Below, piece by piece: positions 61,501 to 64,000 of a stretch of 64,000 nt of DNA. Each line of letters begins with the position of its first letter. Position 1 is the stretch's first letter. A program made the translations under genes and the position numbers. The DNA comes from Bacilli bacterium (GTDB taxonomy: Bacteria > Bacillota_I > Bacilli_A > RF39 > UBA660). The stretch spans positions 1-64,000 of the forward strand of contig CAAGCO010000007.1 in assembly GCA_900768345.1 (NCBI GenBank), given 5' to 3'. The notes below the pieces were generated by a model. That model did not search any database, was not told the origin of the DNA, and saw nothing but the letters and a program-made list of their open reading frames with translations.

Positions 61501-62675
61501 ACCCTGGAGATACTACTGTTTCACCAAGCAAGACAGTTAGTGGCTCTATTAAAGATTATTTATTAGAACAGGCTTATTGTAAAACTAAAGAAGAATGTGT
61601 ATCTTTAGTTCTTGGCTATGAAGATGATTATGGTGTTGAAACTGAATTTGGTAGTAATGTTGATAATGTACCTTCAAGATTAAATAATAACTATTATTGT
61701 AAAAATGATGGTAATAAAACTAAATGTTATGAATATAAACAAGATGTAGAAGTTGAAATTGAAAATACTAACAAAGTAGCAAAACATGATAGAATTGTAT
61801 GTTCTGGTGTTGGCACTAATGCAACTTGTAAATCTGTAGATATTTATCTACCAACTAATGATTATGCTACATTTATAACAGTAACTGAGGCTGATTTCTG
61901 GCAACCTAAATCTTACAAAACTTCTGTTTATACAGGTGTTGTAAGTGAAGATGATGGTTCAACTGGTGCAAGCAATAGTACTCCACTTGGAAAAGAAGTT
62001 TTCCCTGTAAGTAATAAAGCTAGAAAAGATGAATCTGGTAGAGATAAAGGTTCAACTGGTTCATATTATGTAAAACATAAATATTCTAATTTAGGTTTAA
62101 CAACTAATGAAAAATTTGATTATGAATATGCATGTAGTTATGATGTTTACAATACAACTAAATATTATGATTGCCAAACAAATGAAAATGGTGTAACAGA
62201 CTTAACAAAATGTAAAAACCCATGTTATGAATTAAAAGATGGTGTTCCTGTAATAACTGATTCATGTAATATATGGACACCTAAAGATAATAATTCTAAA
62301 TCATATGGATTTATATATAGAAACGTTGATGTTGGTAACTTATTCCCGGGTAAAGATATTAGAGATACTGGTATTAACTGGAGTAGTAAGACTGATGTTA
62401 TTGATGCTATTGAAAAAACAGCTGATACAATTTATACAACTGATGATTATTTAGAATATAGATATGTTTTAACTCCAAGTAATATTAGACAAATAAGAGA
62501 ATATAATAGTTCTCAAAATGCTAATGGTGGATACTTAAATGAAACTTTAGAAAATTGTACAATGGTAGATGATGATGGTGGATTAAAATCATTTACTGAA
62601 TGTAAGAGTTCATTCTTAAGTGAAATTAAAGCTGGTAGATTTGGTGACATTAAAGTTAGTGGAAGTAAAAGTTAG
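58581..62675 (+). CDS. large Cys-rich secreted protein
   Basis: The protein has 1364 residues with a signal peptide (1-24, ending SNVDA) and no C-terminal TM or sorting signal. It is very rich in Cys and Ser/Asn: CGGKCNVKC in the first 250 residues, CYCDPAKYCDDF near 575, and CSSSRSTSTSC in a long low-complexity Cys segment (about 755-905). The region YCIQPG...ITTALRMWVAYAA (about 248-330) is reminiscent of TQxA-type thioester adhesin domains, but the Gln position is not conserved. A beta domain (about 410-560) resembles Ig-like surface modules. I read it as a disulfide-bonded surface or matrix protein. The thioredoxin-like protein at 54957 could assist folding. Confidence 0.65.
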   Translation: MKKKFLKVLIVFSFLFCLSNVDANECVHISSSGSSGVSVGNYKYKYWDKKTWTEVVQGSRIKSSTSNYGSAQAAISACGQRFDVRRGKAKCDGTYTVYGTKYVCNGRSYSTQGACRNATYASSSNKCRSKNFNCVKRSGIHLIAPYECPTNKKVTGKYDACTSKCYGYTCSRSGGQYSSNTCGGKCNVKCSSNSSYCRSSTNYNKVTYGYYYRSVSSIEKSQASLKDGFGSLNIFEYKTDGGDRTYCIQPGKQGPGGNEYCLNEVFDLHRCKTENHYFCGLADILYQTVKEDGTYADGSVKFVDNGEYDYPEITTALRMWVAYAAQGKLALGDGEVITGIEDASLDYVSNTNVYLNTANMVANGYNGLGCSGVGLGVLCGEHARYIKAIQLFKNALNSDHEFIKYESDKAGEPEITDTSSTEGGEVTFNVVAKLPETYQEKMVDCTKAELLNKKSGCKVYIELKDKNGKVVNGQIEDAKCEGKESCEFIVKIQRKECSKAGGNVYAPDKYTLNIGLKGYEKGGYVRQYVNAAGAEVSQVMMTFAFNEKRNEVEGDPDKKDFTLTIPYELPVPCYCDPAKYCDDFKARGNLKNTCEGYGTLGAGAYDTYEKSSYEDPYMNCILNACDPSKKEEFSYTKETGANDKVCNIYCRKELTFYLANKTKVYAGMQFSYDIASKVLQGEGDIEKVLTTDHKLTSIVLQKRQCTSEIYYNKKNKNGKTWIEQYDSAVKNMINAYNEWKKIEVLYDWEVDNGGPHVITACAKNSYTSTATRCGSHACRTNVGTCGEKTIYTWPSYGYSCYSSGSDTITSKSKRYNTWKINSSCKSNSKGEVKCVNSKAGVPSNTLQSGSPNTGVSGCGSTPCCTSHTCRCGNGRSCGPKSSPGCTPRRDSMNCCCSSSRSTSTSCTNGSDQSNATLKDEENIAWLNFKSAVKAVEQLYYDLQNCNFYVDSSENRAKFSEKVNYYYTDLKGEHHPGDTTVSPSKTVSGSIKDYLLEQAYCKTKEECVSLVLGYEDDYGVETEFGSNVDNVPSRLNNNYYCKNDGNKTKCYEYKQDVEVEIENTNKVAKHDRIVCSGVGTNATCKSVDIYLPTNDYATFITVTEADFWQPKSYKTSVYTGVVSEDDGSTGASNSTPLGKEVFPVSNKARKDESGRDKGSTGSYYVKHKYSNLGLTTNEKFDYEYACSYDVYNTTKYYDCQTNENGVTDLTKCKNPCYELKDGVPVITDSCNIWTPKDNNSKSYGFIYRNVDVGNLFPGKDIRDTGINWSSKTDVIDAIEKTADTIYTTDDYLEYRYVLTPSNIRQIREYNSSQNANGGYLNETLENCTMVDDDGGLKSFTECKSSFLSEIKAGRFGDIKVSGSKS

Positions 62676-62688
62676 GAGGTACTAAAAT

Positions 62689-64000
62689 ATGAAACATTCA
62701 TTTTGGGGTTATTTCGTAATAGTTATGGGTATAGCTATTATTATAATAATGTTATTAATACAACGAATGACTACAACAACAGAAGAAGACTTTTACTTAG
62801 CTAGAGAGGTAATGGAAGCTGCTATGATCGACGCTGTCGATTATGGCACTTACCGTACTACCGGTAAATTAGTAATGTCTGAACAAAAATTTGTTGAAGT
62901 ATTCTTAAGAAGATTTTCAGAGACTGTAACAAATAATAAGACATATCAAGTTAGTTTTTATGATATATATGAAGAACCACCTAAGGCTACTATTAAGATT
63001 AGAACTAGGGCTGGTACAACTAACTTAGATGACGAATCATTCGATATTAATTTAGATACGTTAGTAACTGGAATTCTTGAAACAATTTATAGTATTAGTA
63101 CAGAACAAAAAGTTAATAGTAAAACATTAACTAGATATATATCTTGCGATGCTGTAGCACCTGCTTATTATACAAATGGTAGTGAATATTCTTATGGTTT
63201 AGTTCGTGGTTCTACTGTTTTAATTAAGTATGATGCTGAAAAATATAAAAATGAAAATGATGGTATAAATTCACAATGTAATAAAACTATCAGTGGTGAA
63301 CAGTATTGTAAAGTTCAATATCAGGGAACTACAATTTATGTTAAGAGAATGGAATTAATGGTTGCTAAACCTTCTTGTAAAAATAAAATAGTTAAATTTG
63401 ATTCACTTGGTGGTTCAAAATGTGATAATAAGAGTGTATCACCTGGTTCTGAAGTAGGCAAATTATGTACTCCATCAAAGAGTGGCTATGAGTTCAATGG
63501 CTGGTATGATCAAGCAGGTTGTAAAGGTAATAAAATTTCAGAAACTACTGTGGTGTCTAAAGATACAACATATTATGCTTGTTGGAAACCTAAAGGTCTT
63601 ACATTGACATATAATAATAAAGGTGGAAGCGGTTGTTCATCCCAATCAATAAAATATAATGCTCCTGTTGGCAATTTGTGTAAGCCTACAAGAAGTGGTT
63701 ATACTTTTGCTGGTTGGTCTAAGACAGATGGCGGTAGTGTTAATGTTAGTACAAGTTCAGCATTCATAGCAAATACAACAATTTATGCTGTATGGAATTC
63801 TAGTTGTAGTACACAAAATCCTAAAGCATGTAAAAAATCTTCATTCTGTAGATCTGGAAATGTTTATGTTTATAATGATTCTAGCGGTAGAAGTGGAGCA
63901 GGAACTGTTAATTATAATACAGTATTATATGATTTAGGTGTTCATGTAAATGGTTATTCATACGTTTATATAGATCCAAGCTCATCTTCTACATATAACC
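62689..64000 (+). CDS. DUF5411-like membrane protein with InlB-type repeats (partial, runs off the end)
   Basis: An open frame from ATG 62689 (RBS AGGAGGT at 62674-62680) continues to the last base, 437 codons so far. It begins with a TM (about 5-24), then LAREVMEAAMIDAVDYGTYR and FVEVFLRRFSETVT. This matches the DUF5411 pattern (TadE-like, N-terminally anchored). From about residue 240 come InlB B-repeat-type modules (Listeria/Bacteroides repeats): SGYEFNGWYD...TTYYACW and SGYTFAGWSK...TTIYAVW. A further Cys-containing domain follows and is cut by the window edge. It is co-transcribed with the Cys-rich protein; the stop of that gene is 13 bp upstream. Confidence 0.7.
   Translation, partial: MKHSFWGYFVIVMGIAIIIIMLLIQRMTTTTEEDFYLAREVMEAAMIDAVDYGTYRTTGKLVMSEQKFVEVFLRRFSETVTNNKTYQVSFYDIYEEPPKATIKIRTRAGTTNLDDESFDINLDTLVTGILETIYSISTEQKVNSKTLTRYISCDAVAPAYYTNGSEYSYGLVRGSTVLIKYDAEKYKNENDGINSQCNKTISGEQYCKVQYQGTTIYVKRMELMVAKPSCKNKIVKFDSLGGSKCDNKSVSPGSEVGKLCTPSKSGYEFNGWYDQAGCKGNKISETTVVSKDTTYYACWKPKGLTLTYNNKGGSGCSSQSIKYNAPVGNLCKPTRSGYTFAGWSKTDGGSVNVSTSSAFIANTTIYAVWNSSCSTQNPKACKKSSFCRSGNVYVYNDSSGRSGAGTVNYNTVLYDLGVHVNGYSYVYIDPSSSSTYN

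Overview
The window is AT-rich DNA from a Gram-positive-type bacterium. It has T-box control of a tRNA synthetase, AAGGAGG-type ribosome binding sites, a type VII (ESX/Ess) secretion locus, a class-B-like sortase, SipW-type signal peptidases, lipobox proteins and a YfhO-type membrane glycosyltransferase. TGA is used as a stop and TGG encodes Trp, so the genetic code is standard rather than the mycoplasma code. This profile fits a host-associated, low-GC member of the Bacilli close to the Mollicutes (RF39/Erysipelotrichia-like lineages). That placement is inference; no species is claimed.

Layout. 1-386: the last bases of a 23S rRNA, a 5S rRNA with its own promoter-like sequence, and tRNA-His. 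405-3078: an HtrA protease converging on a membrane-anchored HExxH metallopeptidase. 3094-10288: a type VII locus (EssC ATPase, ubiquitin-like EsaB, then a second unit of six small helical proteins of which two carry a clear WxG). The membrane partners EssA, EssB and EsaA are not in the window. 10345-12313: the remnant of a deleted ABC ATPase/permease fusion, a Met T-box and metG. 12317-17474: a TraX-like membrane protein, a PadR regulator with its HAAS-type membrane partner, a DUF6273-like protein and a calcium-repeat surface protein. 17483-20032: YfhO.

20087-23690: surface locus A, with two camelysin/TasA-like proteins, a SipW-type signal peptidase, a C39-like peptidase and a lipoprotein. 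23700-26516: copper export (copA, copZ) behind a CsoR-like operator, followed by a broken DUF2318-like lipoprotein gene. 26524-30588 (minus strand): a NitT/TauT-type ABC transporter and a protein with a transglutaminase-like triad. 30672-30883: a broken gene at the edge of the next block.

30921-48532: surface locus B, the most striking part. One unit (31413-34942) encodes an unknown protein, two TasA-like proteins and a SipW-type peptidase. A second unit (35077-48501) starts with a membrane-anchored McrB-like AAA+ ATPase and a DUF2357/McrC-like protein that shows no nuclease domain. It continues with three TasA-like proteins, a third SipW-type peptidase and a 2446-residue BspA-like leucine-rich-repeat protein with CBM2-like inserts. 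I read this as a secreted filament or surface-fibre system in which a McrBC-type ATPase pair has been reused at the membrane.

48590-54815: pcrA, lemA, a large unknown helical protein and an HD phosphohydrolase. 54899-64000: a further surface cluster with a thioredoxin-fold membrane protein, a sortase fused to a large predicted cytosolic domain, two signal-peptide/C-terminal-TM proteins, a 1364-residue Cys-rich secreted protein, and a DUF5411-like membrane protein with InlB-type repeats that runs off the end. Promoters are mostly sigma-A type with 17-bp spacing. Several gene starts were moved to a downstream codon because the ribosome binding site lies inside the longest open frame.
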